The position numbers and the translations under genes were made by a program. Positions 42,512 to 51,754 of a DNA stretch of 64,000 nt are shown here, piece after piece (position 1 is the stretch's first letter; each line of letters opens with the position of its first letter). The notes under the pieces were generated by a model that was given only the letters and a program-made list of their open reading frames with translations, did no database searches and was not told the DNA's origin. Source of the stretch: an uncultured Thermoproteales archaeon (lineage in GTDB: Archaea > Thermoproteota > Thermoprotei > Thermoproteales > Thermoproteaceae); NCBI GenBank assembly GCA_938027595.1, contig CALJAK010000012.1, positions 1 through 64,000 on the forward strand. Direction: 5' to 3'.

Positions 42512-44575
42512 CTACAACGTCATCATTTTAGTCAACTCAGACACACTCCGCCGGTAGAGGATAGTGGAGCCACATTTGTACACCAACTCTTCCCCACCTG
42601 CGGTACCCACCTCCACGCCGGGTCCCTCTTCGCCGGTGGTTATCAACCTCCCGTTAGACTCACTGAAGAGGAGGAAATCAACGCGAGATGTTTGGGAATG
42701 CGCTTTACACACATCTATCTCAGCCCCCACTCCACTATTGACAGCTAATTTGGCAAACGCAACGGCGTAACCGCCGAGACCCACGTCGGTGGCTCCCCTT
42801 ATCTTACCCCGCCACTTAGTCATTACGTTTAGCAATTCTCTCTCAACTCCGTAATCCACCGCTGGGGGAACTCCAGCCACTAAACCGAATACTCTATACA
42901 AATATTCACTTCCCCCCACTTCGTCTCTAGTCACACCCATTGTGTATATCTTATCCCCGTCGCTCCACACAGCTCTATTGACGTGAGACACGTCGTCAAC
43001 TTTACCCAACACCACCACCACCACTGTGGGTTTAATCGGTTTCTGCCACTCGTTGTAGAGACTCACCTTGCCCCCCACCACCGGCACTTGCAAACTTCTA
43101 GCAGCCTCAGCGATGCCCAACACTGACTCTTTGAATTGCCAATACACCTCGGGTCTCGCTGGGCTCCCCACGTTTATCGAATCCACCGCCGCCAGCGGCC
43201 ACCCCCCGGCAACCACTACGTTTCTATACGCCTTGACGAAGACGTTAGCTGCCCCCAGCCTTGGGTTGAGGTAACTATATCTAGGGTTGGCGTCTCCCTT
43301 AACCGCCACTCCCAAGTTACCCACGTGTAATTTCAACACCGCCGCGTCTCCCTCGCCGGGTTTGAGTACTGTCCTCACTCCAACGTCAAAATCGAATTTT
43401 CTATATATAGACTCTTTCTTAGCTACGTTGGGAGAAGACAAAACGAGATCTATCGCTTTCTCAAGCGGCGGTTGGGGGAGATGCGGCAACTCCGGCGGGT
43501 TGTAGCTAGCTTCGGCCCACTCTACTTCAGGCGCCGTTAGTGAAATCGGCAGATCTGCCACCGTCTCGCCTCTCCACAGTAACTTTAGTCTACCCCCCTC
43601 GACGAATTTACCCACTATTGAATACGTCACGTCGTATTTATCTAGAAGCTTCGCCAAACACTCCAAGTCGTCAGTTACAAACACTAACCTCTCTTGCGTC
43701 TCTCCAGTCAAAACCTCCACGGGCCCCATGTCTCTATCTGCCGTGTGTACTGCATCTAGGCGAAGTTCTAGACCTAAGTTGAACCACTCGGCGAGTTCTA
43801 CAGCCGCAGTGGCTAACCCCCCTCCCCCAAGGTCTTTGATGTACTTGACGCAGTGTCTAGCTTCTTGCACTAAATCAATCAATCGCTTCCCCATTAGGGG
43901 GTCTGCCACTTGCACAGCGCCGAGGTCCTCTTCTCCACTCAGCGTTTTGCTAGCGAAAGCAGAGCCAGCCAACCCACTCCTGTCGGCGCCCGAGCCGACC
44001 ACTATGAACAAATCTCCAGCTTTGACGCCTCCCTTGGGCACTTCCTCAGCTCTCACCAAGCCGACACATGTGGCGAGTACTATGGGCGTGTGTGTGAAGT
44101 CTGGGTCGAACCAAGTTTCTCCCCCCACTACCGGCACGCCCACTCTATTGCCGTAGTCAGAAATCCCCCTCACTACGTTTGTGGCGATCCACTCGGCGTG
44201 TGGATTGTCCAACTCGCCGAAGTGTAAATTGACTAAGAGACCTATTGGCTTGGCGCCCACGGTCAAGATATCTCTAATTATACCCCCAACGCCAGTAGCG
44301 GCGCCGTTGTAGGGATCTACAGCACTTGGGTGATTGTGCGACTCTATTTTGAAAGTTATGTAGAGACCTGGAGTTATTTCCACAAGCGGAGCGTCTGTGC
44401 CGGGGCCTCTCACAACCCACGGCGCTTTCGACGGCAATTGTTTAAGCCACCTCCTGGTGGATTTGTATGAACAGTGTTCTGACCAATGTGAATTGAGTAG
44501 CGCCAACTCTACTTCTGTGAGTTCTCTCCCCAAGACAGATTTAGCTATATTTATCTCGCTCTCTGTGAGCCCCAC
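42512..44575 (-). CDS. purL: FGAM synthase subunit PurL (small archaeal type)
   Basis: 687-aa ATP-dependent synthetase of formylglycinamidine ribonucleotide synthase, which works with PurS and PurQ. Motifs: [18 protein letters not shown] near residue 28, [20 protein letters not shown] near 76-95, [12 protein letters not shown] near 247. Two AIRS-type halves. GTG 44575 with a TATA box (tttatataaa, 44591-44600) 20 bp upstream. Divergent from purS-purQ, so all three subunits are controlled from one 118-bp region. Confidence 0.96.
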   Translation of the reverse strand: MGLTESEINIAKSVLGRELTEVELALLNSHWSEHCSYKSTRRWLKQLPSKAPWVVRGPGTDAPLVEITPGLYITFKIESHNHPSAVDPYNGAATGVGGIIRDILTVGAKPIGLLVNLHFGELDNPHAEWIATNVVRGISDYGNRVGVPVVGGETWFDPDFTHTPIVLATCVGLVRAEEVPKGGVKAGDLFIVVGSGADRSGLAGSAFASKTLSGEEDLGAVQVADPLMGKRLIDLVQEARHCVKYIKDLGGGGLATAAVELAEWFNLGLELRLDAVHTADRDMGPVEVLTGETQERLVFVTDDLECLAKLLDKYDVTYSIVGKFVEGGRLKLLWRGETVADLPISLTAPEVEWAEASYNPPELPHLPQPPLEKAIDLVLSSPNVAKKESIYRKFDFDVGVRTVLKPGEGDAAVLKLHVGNLGVAVKGDANPRYSYLNPRLGAANVFVKAYRNVVVAGGWPLAAVDSINVGSPARPEVYWQFKESVLGIAEAARSLQVPVVGGKVSLYNEWQKPIKPTVVVVVLGKVDDVSHVNRAVWSDGDKIYTMGVTRDEVGGSEYLYRVFGLVAGVPPAVDYGVERELLNVMTKWRGKIRGATDVGLGGYAVAFAKLAVNSGVGAEIDVCKAHSQTSRVDFLLFSESNGRLITTGEEGPGVEVGTAGGEELVYKCGSTILYRRSVSELTKMMTL

Positions 44576-44590
44576 GTGTTGACTATTTCC

Positions 44591-44674
44591 TTTATATAAA
44601 TTTAACCGAATGTTTAATAAACATAACGAAATTCACACGTAGCATTTTTCTAGATTAAGCAAACGTTTAAATTT
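44591..44674. promoter_or_regulatory. Divergent purL / purSQ promoter region
   Basis: tttatataaa (44591-44600) serves purL on the minus strand and gtttaaattt (44665-44674) lies 24 bp before the purS ATG. The 118-bp region is otherwise AT-rich without an obvious riboswitch or long dyad. Confidence 0.5.
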
Positions 44675-44693
44675 ACATACAACTCCCACCAAC

Positions 44694-44948
44694 ATGAGAT
44701 ATGTAGTGTATCTAAACGTTACTTACAAACCCACCATCAGAGAGCCAGAGGGGGAGACTATCACTAGAGAATTACTAAAACGCTTGGGGATTGACGTTGA
44801 GGCGCGAGCTGGAAAATGTCTACAATTGTATCTAGAGGCTGAAAACGACGGCGAGGCGGTTGAGAAAGCGTTGAAAATCGCTAGAGAAGCTCGACTGGGC
44901 AACCCAAACGTCCACACGTTTGAAGTAGTGAAAGTGGCGAAGCTGTGA
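44694..44948 (+). CDS. purS: FGAM synthase subunit PurS
   Basis: 84-aa structural subunit bridging PurL and PurQ. Typical PurS pattern: an N-terminal strand (YVVYLNVTYKPTIREPEG), then LLKRLGI near 26, KCLQLYLEAE, and the C-terminal VHTFEVVKV. ATG 44694; stop overlaps purQ (GTGA). Confidence 0.94.
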   Translation: MRYVVYLNVTYKPTIREPEGETITRELLKRLGIDVEARAGKCLQLYLEAENDGEAVEKALKIAREARLGNPNVHTFEVVKVAKL

Positions 44949-45583
44949 AAATCGCCGTGTTGAAATTCCCGGGCACAAATGGAGAGTACGACGTAATTAA
45001 AGCTCTAGAGGCTGTGGATATGAGTGGAGAAGTAGTTTGGTACAAAGACTACGCCCCTGGTAAATACGACGCCGTGGTGGTGGCTGGCGGTTTTAGCTAT
45101 GGCGATAGGCTTAGAGCTGGGGCAATCGCCGCCAAGACGAAAGCGACGTCACATTTAGCTGAAGACGTGGCGAGAGGCACGCCAGTGTTGGGCATATGTA
45201 ACGGTTTCCAAATCTTGACAGAGGCTGAGCTCCTCCCGGGCGCGTTAGTCCCCAACGACCCGCCGGGGTTTGTGTGTAAGTGGATTAGAGTGAGAGTGGA
45301 GGACAACGACACTCCCTTCACTACGCTATACGAGAGGGGGCAAGTGATACGTCTACCGGTGGCTCACGCCGAAGGTCGATACATCCCCACGGCGCCTTAT
45401 AGAGTTGTGTTTAGATATGTAGACAACCCCAACGGCTCTATAGACGACGTGGCTGGCGTGGCGCAAGCCAACGTGTTGGGCATGATGCCGCACCCCGAGA
45501 GAGCTGTAGATCCACACGTCTCTAGAGGCGGCACGGGCGGAGCGGCGCTCTGGCTCAGCCTAAGGCAGTGGCTCAAGAAATAA
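44945..45583 (+). CDS. purQ: FGAM synthase subunit PurQ (glutaminase)
   Basis: 212-aa class I glutaminase that supplies ammonia to PurL. Nucleophile Cys in VLGICNGFQILTEA near residue 83, catalytic His/Glu in MMPHPERAVD near 181-190, N-terminal VLKFPGTNGEYD. GTG start coupled to purS. Its 3' end overlaps the convergent purM by 11 bp. Confidence 0.96.
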   Translation: MKIAVLKFPGTNGEYDVIKALEAVDMSGEVVWYKDYAPGKYDAVVVAGGFSYGDRLRAGAIAAKTKATSHLAEDVARGTPVLGICNGFQILTEAELLPGALVPNDPPGFVCKWIRVRVEDNDTPFTTLYERGQVIRLPVAHAEGRYIPTAPYRVVFRYVDNPNGSIDDVAGVAQANVLGMMPHPERAVDPHVSRGGTGGAALWLSLRQWLKK

Positions 45584-46502
45584 CTAAACCATCTACTCTA
45601 ACAACTCCCCCCGGTTTAACTTCTCCAATGTGAAAAGCTCTCAGTCCCAAATCCTCCGCGCGTTTGATTAAATCTAGGGGGGCGTCTGTGAAGAGAGCCA
45701 TGCCTACCCCCATGTTGAAAACTCTGTACACCTCCCCCGGCGGCACTCCCCTCTTCATTATCTCGAAAACCCAACAGGGTTTTTCAACTAACTCGATTTC
45801 TGCCCCCAGAGGCCCCAAAACCCGTTTGAGTTTGGCGAAAGAACCGCCAGTGATGTGCGCAGCGGCTTTCGCCAATCCCTCTCTCATCAACGTCAAGACG
45901 GCAGTGTAGTCAGCCACTGGGTTTAGTAAGACTTCCGAAACTGAAGCACCGCAGAGAGATTCGTCCAGCTTGAACAATCTCCTCAATAGACTAAAGCCGT
46001 TGGCGTGTGGACCCGTGGAGGCTAACCCCACGATGTGATCTCCCACCGCCGGCGGTTTGGGAGACACTTCACGCACGGCTAGAATTGTACACACTACATC
46101 CACGCCGTTTACCACGTCTGGCATGAGCGCCGTTTCGCCACCCAACAATACAGCTCCCACTTTCTCCACAGCTTTAGCTACCCCCCTCAACACCTCGCTC
46201 CCCACTTCCTCAACGCCGGGGGAGAGAGCTATGTAATCTACCACAGCTAGAGTTTTAAAACCGTCGCACACTACGTCGTTTACGTTGACAAAAACGCAGT
46301 CCCAACCTGCGGTCTCCAACTTGCCGGCTTCTAGCAACCAGAGAGTTTTAGTCCCCACGCCGTCTACGTGTAGAGTCACCTCGACGTTGGATAAATTTAT
46401 CCACCTCACGTATGACCCCACGGCGCCCCCTAACGCTTTCTCCGCCTCTCTATGTATCTGCCTCTGTTTCTCCAGATCTACCCCAGCGTCTCTATACCTC
46501 AT
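45573..46502 (-). CDS. purM: Phosphoribosylformylglycinamidine cyclo-ligase (AIR synthetase)
   Basis: 309-aa ATP-dependent enzyme making aminoimidazole ribotide. N-terminal RYRDAGVDLEKQRQI, ligand loop HVDGVGTKTLW near 47-57, ALMPDVVNG near 124, GLASTGPHANGFSLLRRLF near 150-168. ATG 46502 overlaps folD by 4 bp. Confidence 0.95.
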   Translation of the reverse strand: MRYRDAGVDLEKQRQIHREAEKALGGAVGSYVRWINLSNVEVTLHVDGVGTKTLWLLEAGKLETAGWDCVFVNVNDVVCDGFKTLAVVDYIALSPGVEEVGSEVLRGVAKAVEKVGAVLLGGETALMPDVVNGVDVVCTILAVREVSPKPPAVGDHIVGLASTGPHANGFSLLRRLFKLDESLCGASVSEVLLNPVADYTAVLTLMREGLAKAAAHITGGSFAKLKRVLGPLGAEIELVEKPCWVFEIMKRGVPPGEVYRVFNMGVGMALFTDAPLDLIKRAEDLGLRAFHIGEVKPGGVVRVDGLVIS

Positions 46503-47425
46503 GTCAACAATCTGGTAGTTGTAGTCAACTTAGCCACGCGGTAGGTGGTCTTTATCAAATTCTTCAACACCCAGGCTCTTGTGGCTAACCCCACTCCCCC
46601 CACGTTTGGCGTCATGTGAGAAGCTCTCTCAGCCACAGATTTCTCATCCACGTCGAAATACCACTTGCCCGAGGACACTTTACCCCCAACGCCGATCACC
46701 ACAGCGCCTTCTTTCACCATGTCTCCCGTAAGTCGCCACGGATTGTCGGCGTAGAGCTCCGGCGGCCGCCCCACTGCAGATATCACAATGTCGGCCCACT
46801 TGACGTATCTAACTCTGTCTCTAGATAGAGCGTGCAACACAGACACTGTGGCGTCTAGCTGCATCAACATTATGGAGAGGGGCTTTCCCACTAACTCGCC
46901 CTTGCCCACCACCACTACGTCTCGCCCCCTCACCTCCACGCCGTATCTAGCCATGAGTTCTAAAATGCCGGCGGGGGTACATGGGAGTAAATCTCTCTGT
47001 AGGTCAAACGTAGTGACTAACTTCTTCTTGTTCTCCGGCGTGAGTCCATCTACGTCTTTCTCTGGCGCCAAGTTTTCGAAAAGTGCAACTTCGTCTACAT
47101 ACGGCGGGAGTGGTTTCTGTATCAAAACGCCAGTGACGTCATCTCTCTTATTCAACGTATTTATCACTCTCAACGCTTCAGAAGTCCTCCTCTCGGGGGG
47201 CGTTTGGTGCAATTCGTAAATCTCCACCTCGCCACCTATTTCTCTCACGTCTCTCGCCTTGAGAGAGACGTATTTCCTCTGCGTCTCTAACTCCACCGGG
47301 TCGTCGTTTAGCAACAACACAGCTAACTTAGGCGTGATGCCCAATTCCTCTAGACGTTTGACTTGTTCTCTAGCCCACTCTTTCGCTTCTCTATAAATGG
47401 CGTCCCCCCTCAACCAAACAACCAT
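46499..47425 (-). CDS. folD: Bifunctional methylene-THF dehydrogenase/cyclohydrolase
   Basis: About 308 aa; oxidises methylene-tetrahydrofolate and forms formyl-tetrahydrofolate, the co-substrate of PurN. Catalytic Lys in RKYVSLKARD near residue 51, VQKPLPP-like LIQKPLPPYV near 104, DVDGLTPEN, and Rossmann VVVVGKGELVGKP near 163-175. ATG 47425 is preferred because the upstream codons from 47461 lie well inside purN; overlap with purN is 16 bp. Its position in the purine operon suggests it supplies one-carbon units to PurN. Confidence 0.93.
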   Translation of the reverse strand: MVVWLRGDAIYREAKEWAREQVKRLEELGITPKLAVLLLNDDPVELETQRKYVSLKARDVREIGGEVEIYELHQTPPERRTSEALRVINTLNKRDDVTGVLIQKPLPPYVDEVALFENLAPEKDVDGLTPENKKKLVTTFDLQRDLLPCTPAGILELMARYGVEVRGRDVVVVGKGELVGKPLSIMLMQLDATVSVLHALSRDRVRYVKWADIVISAVGRPPELYADNPWRLTGDMVKEGAVVIGVGGKVSSGKWYFDVDEKSVAERASHMTPNVGGVGLATRAWVLKNLIKTTYRVAKLTTTTRLLT

Positions 47426-48234
47426 GGCGGCAATATCAAGTGGAGTGGTTTGTGACTCCACTCTCTCAATTGGTGTTCAATGTAGACTCTCTGGCGGTCG
47501 GCCCAAGCTCTACTCCACGCCCCGTCCACCCGCAGCGCGGCTGTAGTCACTTCCTCCTCCACCTCCACTAACTTCAATCTGCCCCCCTCCTCCACTACCT
47601 TGGGGACTTTCACTAACTCTCTCCTCAACTCGAGTAATCCGTCCGCCACCGCTTGTATCACTCTGGGGTAGAGTCTGTGTTCAAACATCAACACTCTGTC
47701 AGCTAGAATCTCTAGCTTCTCCTCTCTGCCGAGGGGCATGTTATATATGTCGCCGATGTATACAGGCCATTGATCCACAATGGGCCCCCCGTCGATTGAC
47801 TCATCTACCACGTGTACTGTGGGACCCGTCACTTTAACGCCAGATTTATACACTTCCATGTGTACTCTCATGCCGTACATGCCCTTGCCCCCCGCGAAGG
47901 GCAACAGCGACGGGTGTATGTTCAACACTAGTCGGAATTTTGAAATAAATGCCCCACTCAATATGTAATCGTAACCCGCCAACGCCACTACCTCTACGCC
48001 GTGTTGATTGAGCACTTGCCACATGGCTTCCTCTCTCTCGCTCCGCGAGACGCCTCTGTGTTTCACGAAAACTGCCTCAACCCCCAGCTCCCCCGCCACG
48101 TTTTTCACTGGCGCATTTTCATCGCTGTATATCAACACAGCCGGCTCCACTCCCCTCAAGACGTCCAACTGTATGTGTTGCACAATCGCTCTGAAGTTAG
48201 TGCCTCTCCAAGACGCCAAAATCCCCAACTTCAT
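47410..48234 (-). CDS. purN: GAR transformylase
   Basis: 274-aa formyltransferase transferring formyl from 10-formyl-THF to GAR. Formyltransferase core: LGILASWRGTNFRAI at the N-terminus, VLNIHPSLLPFAGGKG near residue 107-122 (catalytic Asn/His), HVVDESIDGGPIVDQ near 144-158. The roughly 80 C-terminal residues exceed the usual PurN length (about 200 aa) and have no motif I know. ATG 48234 overlaps the PurF-like stop (ATGA). Confidence 0.92.
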   Translation of the reverse strand: MKLGILASWRGTNFRAIVQHIQLDVLRGVEPAVLIYSDENAPVKNVAGELGVEAVFVKHRGVSRSEREEAMWQVLNQHGVEVVALAGYDYILSGAFISKFRLVLNIHPSLLPFAGGKGMYGMRVHMEVYKSGVKVTGPTVHVVDESIDGGPIVDQWPVYIGDIYNMPLGREEKLEILADRVLMFEHRLYPRVIQAVADGLLELRRELVKVPKVVEEGGRLKLVEVEEEVTTAALRVDGAWSRAWADRQRVYIEHQLREWSHKPLHLILPPWLFG

Positions 48235-49352
48235 AGAAAACAAGAGAGACAGACTCTCCTACCCACCGCTCTCTCGACTTCCTCCACAGTGAGGTGAGTC
48301 AAACTATCCACTTCCAGCGCCGCTGGGATTTTGTCGCCATCTAGAAAATTATATATCATGTGACTCTCTGGGGGAGTCTTCACGCCGTGTGGACACTTTC
48401 TCCTCAACGGCGGCGACGCTATAGATATGTGAACTTCTCTAGCCCCCGCCTTCCCCCTCAACAATTGCGAAATCTGTTTAATAGTCAACCCACTGATGAG
48501 ACTGTCGTCTACTACCAAAACTCTCTTCCCCCTCACTACAGACTCCACTACGTTGGCTTTGAGTTGAATCACCGCCAGTCTCTCACGTATTTCGTCAAGT
48601 AGCGCACTCCTCCCCCTAGCGGTGGCCACAAACGCGGGGAAACACCACCGGCCAAGCCCCCTGGCTAGCCAAGAGGCGTAGTAAACGCCAGTTTCGGGCA
48701 CGCCCACTACTATATCCACGTCGGCTTCTACTTTCTCAGCGAGCGCCGTGGCTAACCTAGACCTAACCTCAGCCACTTCCACTCCATCTATCTCGCTGTC
48801 CAACCTAGAGGCGTATATGTACTCCATGGCGCAGAGAGGGCCCAACGTCGAACCCCCGCTAGACTCAACGCCGTATTGCCACACTTTCAACAATTCCCCA
48901 CCCCCCAAACTCCTCCTCACTTCTCCACCCAGCACCTCAATGGCGGAGGACTCAGTGGCGGCGATCAAGAAGTCAAAACCGTGAGCGCCTAGAGCCAAAT
49001 GCCAGAAGTTAGGCGGTCTGTAGAGATAAACAACGCCGTCTCTAGTCAACGCTGTGTAGACAGTGTTCTGTGGCTTGTCGCCTATGGAAACCTCCTCAGG
49101 GCCGAATTTACACACCACGCCCCCCTCGGTCTCTACGCAACAATCCTCTACGTACACACACCCCACAGCCGCTTGTCCCACCGCCTTTCCACTCTCTGGC
49201 GACACGTCTATTTTCTCCACGCGACCCCCACGTAGTATGTATACAGAAGTCACGTCTCCCCTGTTAGACATGGCTTTAACGCCGTAGTGGAGGAGTGGAT
49301 AGAGATCTGTCTCGCCGCCGAAGTTGAATATTGCGAAGAGCCCTGCCGACAT
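48231..49352 (-). CDS. PurF paralogue lacking the glutaminase nucleophile
   Basis: 373 aa, related over its whole length to PurF but starting MSAGLFAIF: the Met-Cys-Gly nucleophile is gone, and the glutaminase landmarks HTRYST and FNG of the true PurF are also absent. The PRTase half is intact (VLVVDDSLISGLTI near 275). The candidate iron-sulfur cysteines are kept: LCAMEYIYA, RKCPHG and the C-terminal CLSC. Located between purD and purN and overlapping both by 1-4 bp. It may be an ammonia-dependent PRTase, a regulatory subunit of the second purF in the window, or an adapted enzyme. Confidence 0.85.
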   Translation of the reverse strand: MSAGLFAIFNFGGETDLYPLLHYGVKAMSNRGDVTSVYILRGGRVEKIDVSPESGKAVGQAAVGCVYVEDCCVETEGGVVCKFGPEEVSIGDKPQNTVYTALTRDGVVYLYRPPNFWHLALGAHGFDFLIAATESSAIEVLGGEVRRSLGGGELLKVWQYGVESSGGSTLGPLCAMEYIYASRLDSEIDGVEVAEVRSRLATALAEKVEADVDIVVGVPETGVYYASWLARGLGRWCFPAFVATARGRSALLDEIRERLAVIQLKANVVESVVRGKRVLVVDDSLISGLTIKQISQLLRGKAGAREVHISIASPPLRRKCPHGVKTPPESHMIYNFLDGDKIPAALEVDSLTHLTVEEVERAVGRRVCLSCFL

Positions 49353-50776
49353 TACTCCACGTAGGAAACCCCCCTGCCCGGCTCCCAGACTAGCCTAACT
49401 TTGTCTAACCCCCTCTGTCTCCTCCACATGTAGACTCCCCTCACCGTCTCGGCTTTCTGCCGCATTTTCTGTAGATATTGAGGCGAACCGATGTCTCGCC
49501 TGTAGAAAACTTCGCCTTTAACGGCGGAAGCACACCGCTCAGACTTGGCGTAAGCCTCCTCCGGCGTGGAGCCCCACGCCAACACTTCCACAGCTCTCGA
49601 ACCTAGCGTTTCATAACCGCTGGGTGTCTCCACCACAGAGCCGAAGTATATGCGGCAATCTCTCGCCAAATCCCAATCAATCCAAAGTCTCTTTCCAATC
49701 TCTCTCCTCAGGGGGTACCCCACCGGCGCCACTGCCTTAACGACAGTGTACAAATTTTTGAATTTCCCCACGGCTTTGTGTAACTTCCCCTCAGCCGCCA
49801 TGCGGAACAAAGCGTATACATCCCCCTCGTATAGAAACAAAGCGTTTAAAGCCTCGGGGTCGCCAAATCTACTGTAGTACTCAATCACTACCGGCCCCCT
49901 GGCGGTTAACATCATTTGACCACTCAAAACACCCACATATCTAACGCCAAATTCTCTCTCTACAGCTCGCACAGTGGCCTCCATGGCGGCCGCCGTCTCT
50001 TCCAATTCTTCTCTAGTGATGAAAGACAGGGGAGACACCGTGCCCATGCCGCCGCATTCGGGACCAGTCCCCAACTCGTAGGCGTGTGGATTGTCTTGCA
50101 CCGGGGGGAAGGGGAAAGTGACTTGGCCGTCTGTGAGTGTCTGTAGAGTGTACTCCACGCCCCACACAGCTTCCTCCACCAACACCGCAGCTTCCACGTC
50201 GTTGTAACTCTGCATCTGTGTCTTTATCTCCTCGGCGCTTTTCAAAATCACTGAGTCTAAAGCTTCGTCTAGATATGTAACTTCTCCATAGACAACTCTA
50301 ACGCCCTTCCCACCAGCTTGACGGATGGGTTTTATGGCTACGGAACCCAGCGCTTTTGCAAATCTATAAGCCTCCCCCACTTCTCTAAACACTCCATACA
50401 TCAACCGCCCGGGTATTTTGTACTTCCACTGGAGGTATCTAGCTACGTCTTTCCGCATCTCCACTAGAGCTGCTCTCGACGGAGCGCCCAGCGTCAAGAA
50501 GCCTCTATCGCGCAGTGCGTCTGCCACTCCCACAAAGAGAGGCTCTTCTGGCCCAATCACCACTAGGTCTGGAGAAAACTCCTCAGCCGCTTGCAGTACT
50601 TTCTCTACTTCTGTAACTTTGGCGATTTTAAAAGAGCCACCTGTCTCTTTCACGTGTCTCAATATACCGGGGTTTGGGTGATTCATCACGGCGAATACTC
50701 TAACGCCACTGTCGGCTAGAGACCAAGCGATGGCGTGTTCTCTAGCTCCCTCGCCCACTACTAACACTCTATCCAC
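49352..50776 (-). CDS. purD: Phosphoribosylamine-glycine ligase (GAR synthetase)
   Basis: 474-aa ATP-grasp ligase joining phosphoribosylamine and glycine. N-terminal VLVVGEGAREHAIAWSL, VIGPEEPLFVGVADAL near residue 72-87, ATP-grasp segment AIKPIRQAGGKGVRV near 148 and GTGPECGGMGTVSPL near 237. GTG 50776 is preferred because TATA-like gtttaaaaat (50794-50803) lies 22 bp upstream; GTG 50791 is in frame but within the promoter. Overlaps the PurF-like start by 1 bp. Confidence 0.93.
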   Translation of the reverse strand: MDRVLVVGEGAREHAIAWSLADSGVRVFAVMNHPNPGILRHVKETGGSFKIAKVTEVEKVLQAAEEFSPDLVVIGPEEPLFVGVADALRDRGFLTLGAPSRAALVEMRKDVARYLQWKYKIPGRLMYGVFREVGEAYRFAKALGSVAIKPIRQAGGKGVRVVYGEVTYLDEALDSVILKSAEEIKTQMQSYNDVEAAVLVEEAVWGVEYTLQTLTDGQVTFPFPPVQDNPHAYELGTGPECGGMGTVSPLSFITREELEETAAAMEATVRAVEREFGVRYVGVLSGQMMLTARGPVVIEYYSRFGDPEALNALFLYEGDVYALFRMAAEGKLHKAVGKFKNLYTVVKAVAPVGYPLRREIGKRLWIDWDLARDCRIYFGSVVETPSGYETLGSRAVEVLAWGSTPEEAYAKSERCASAVKGEVFYRRDIGSPQYLQKMRQKAETVRGVYMWRRQRGLDKVRLVWEPGRGVSYVE

Positions 50777-50873
50777 GTAGTTAATTTGCACAGTTTAAAA
50801 ATGTGCAAAACGTCTCTATGTAGCGTTCTCTATTTTTAAGTATTTAGTTAAATTTTTATACTAATTGACATAT

Positions 50874-51596
50874 GTGGAGCTTCTCTACGAAGGCAAGGCA
50901 AAGAGATTGTACAAAACGAGTGGGGGTTACGTAATGGAGTTTAAAGACGAAGTGACAGCCGGCGACGGTGCCATGCGAGACGTAGCTCCAGGCAAGGGGG
51001 CACTGGCGGCTGAGACTTCTGCAGTTTTGTTTAAATATTTAGAGAAAAACGGCGTAGTTACACACTTCATAGATGTGTGGAGTTCCAACGCGTTGTTAGT
51101 AAAACCAGCCGTGGTGCTGCCGCTGGAAGTGATAGTGAGATTCAAAGCGTATGGGAGTTATTTAAAGAGAATGCCACTCCAGCCGTTAACTCCGTTTAGG
51201 AAACCAATTGTGGAATTTCACTTAAAAAACGACCAACTCCACGACCCCCTCTTGACAGAAGACGACGTGGTGGAGGGGGGATTAGCCACAGAGGGGGAGG
51301 TGACCGTTGTGAAGAGTCTAGCTCTAACCGCGGCGTCTCTACTCCGGGATTTGTATAGAGAAGTAGATTGCGACTTGATTGACGTAAAGCTAGAGTTTGG
51401 CCGCGTCGGCTCGGGGGTGGCGGTAGTAGACGAGATTTCGGGAGATGTCTTTAGACTTCTCTGCAGAGGCGTACACATGGACAAGGAGTACTACAGAAAA
51501 ACCGGCGACGCCGCCGGTTTGGTTGAGAGATATAGACAACTACTGGAGATTACTAAACACGCCACAAAAACTTATAAAGCTGGAGTTGAAAGATAG
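50874..51596 (+). CDS. purC: SAICAR synthetase
   Basis: 240-aa ATP-dependent ligase joining CAIR and aspartate. N-terminal ELLYEGKAKRLYKT, FKDEVTAGDGAM near 22, HFIDVWSSNALLV near 60 and the late VDEISGDVFRLL near 190. GTG 50874 gives the normal MELLYEGKAKR start; TTG 50865 is in frame upstream. The last 26 bp contain the TATA box of the following tRNA gene. Confidence 0.95.
   Translation: MELLYEGKAKRLYKTSGGYVMEFKDEVTAGDGAMRDVAPGKGALAAETSAVLFKYLEKNGVVTHFIDVWSSNALLVKPAVVLPLEVIVRFKAYGSYLKRMPLQPLTPFRKPIVEFHLKNDQLHDPLLTEDDVVEGGLATEGEVTVVKSLALTAASLLRDLYREVDCDLIDVKLEFGRVGSGVAVVDEISGDVFRLLCRGVHMDKEYYRKTGDAAGLVERYRQLLEITKHATKTYKAGVER
51571..51580 (+). promoter_or_regulatory. tRNA-Arg promoter inside the purC coding end
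   Basis: cttataaagc within the purC 3' coding sequence is centred 23 bp before the first base of tRNA-Arg(TCT), the normal TATA-to-start spacing, so the tRNA has its own promoter in the coding sequence. Confidence 0.5.
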
Positions 51597-51598
51597 CG

Positions 51599-51673
51599 GG
51601 GCCCGTAGCTCAGCCCGGATAGAGCGGCGGCCTTCTAAGCCGTAGGTCGTGGGTTCAAATCCCATCGGGCCCG
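51599..51673 (+). tRNA. tRNA-Arg (anticodon TCT)
   Basis: 75-nt cloverleaf: acceptor GGGCCCG/CGGGCCC, D stem GCTC/GAGC, anticodon stem GCGGC/GCCGT with loop CTTCTAA (anticodon TCT, read as UCU), T arm GTGGG-TTCAAAT-CCCAT, discriminator G, CCA not encoded. No intron. Decodes AGA/AGG, the dominant arginine codons here. U34 of this tRNA is a classic target of Elp3-dependent modification. Starts 2 bp after the purC stop. Confidence 0.97.
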
Positions 51674-51754
51674 CTCTGCAAAAATTCTATATATACATCG
51701 CTTTCAATGTATAAGTTACATAAAAGGTTTTTAAGTAGTTCAAAGAGTTTCTGT

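Noticed and set aside
44576-44693. Riboswitch or purine-responsive RNA between purL and purS
   Set aside because: Both genes have TATA boxes at leaderless spacing, leaving no 5' leader in which a riboswitch could be transcribed.
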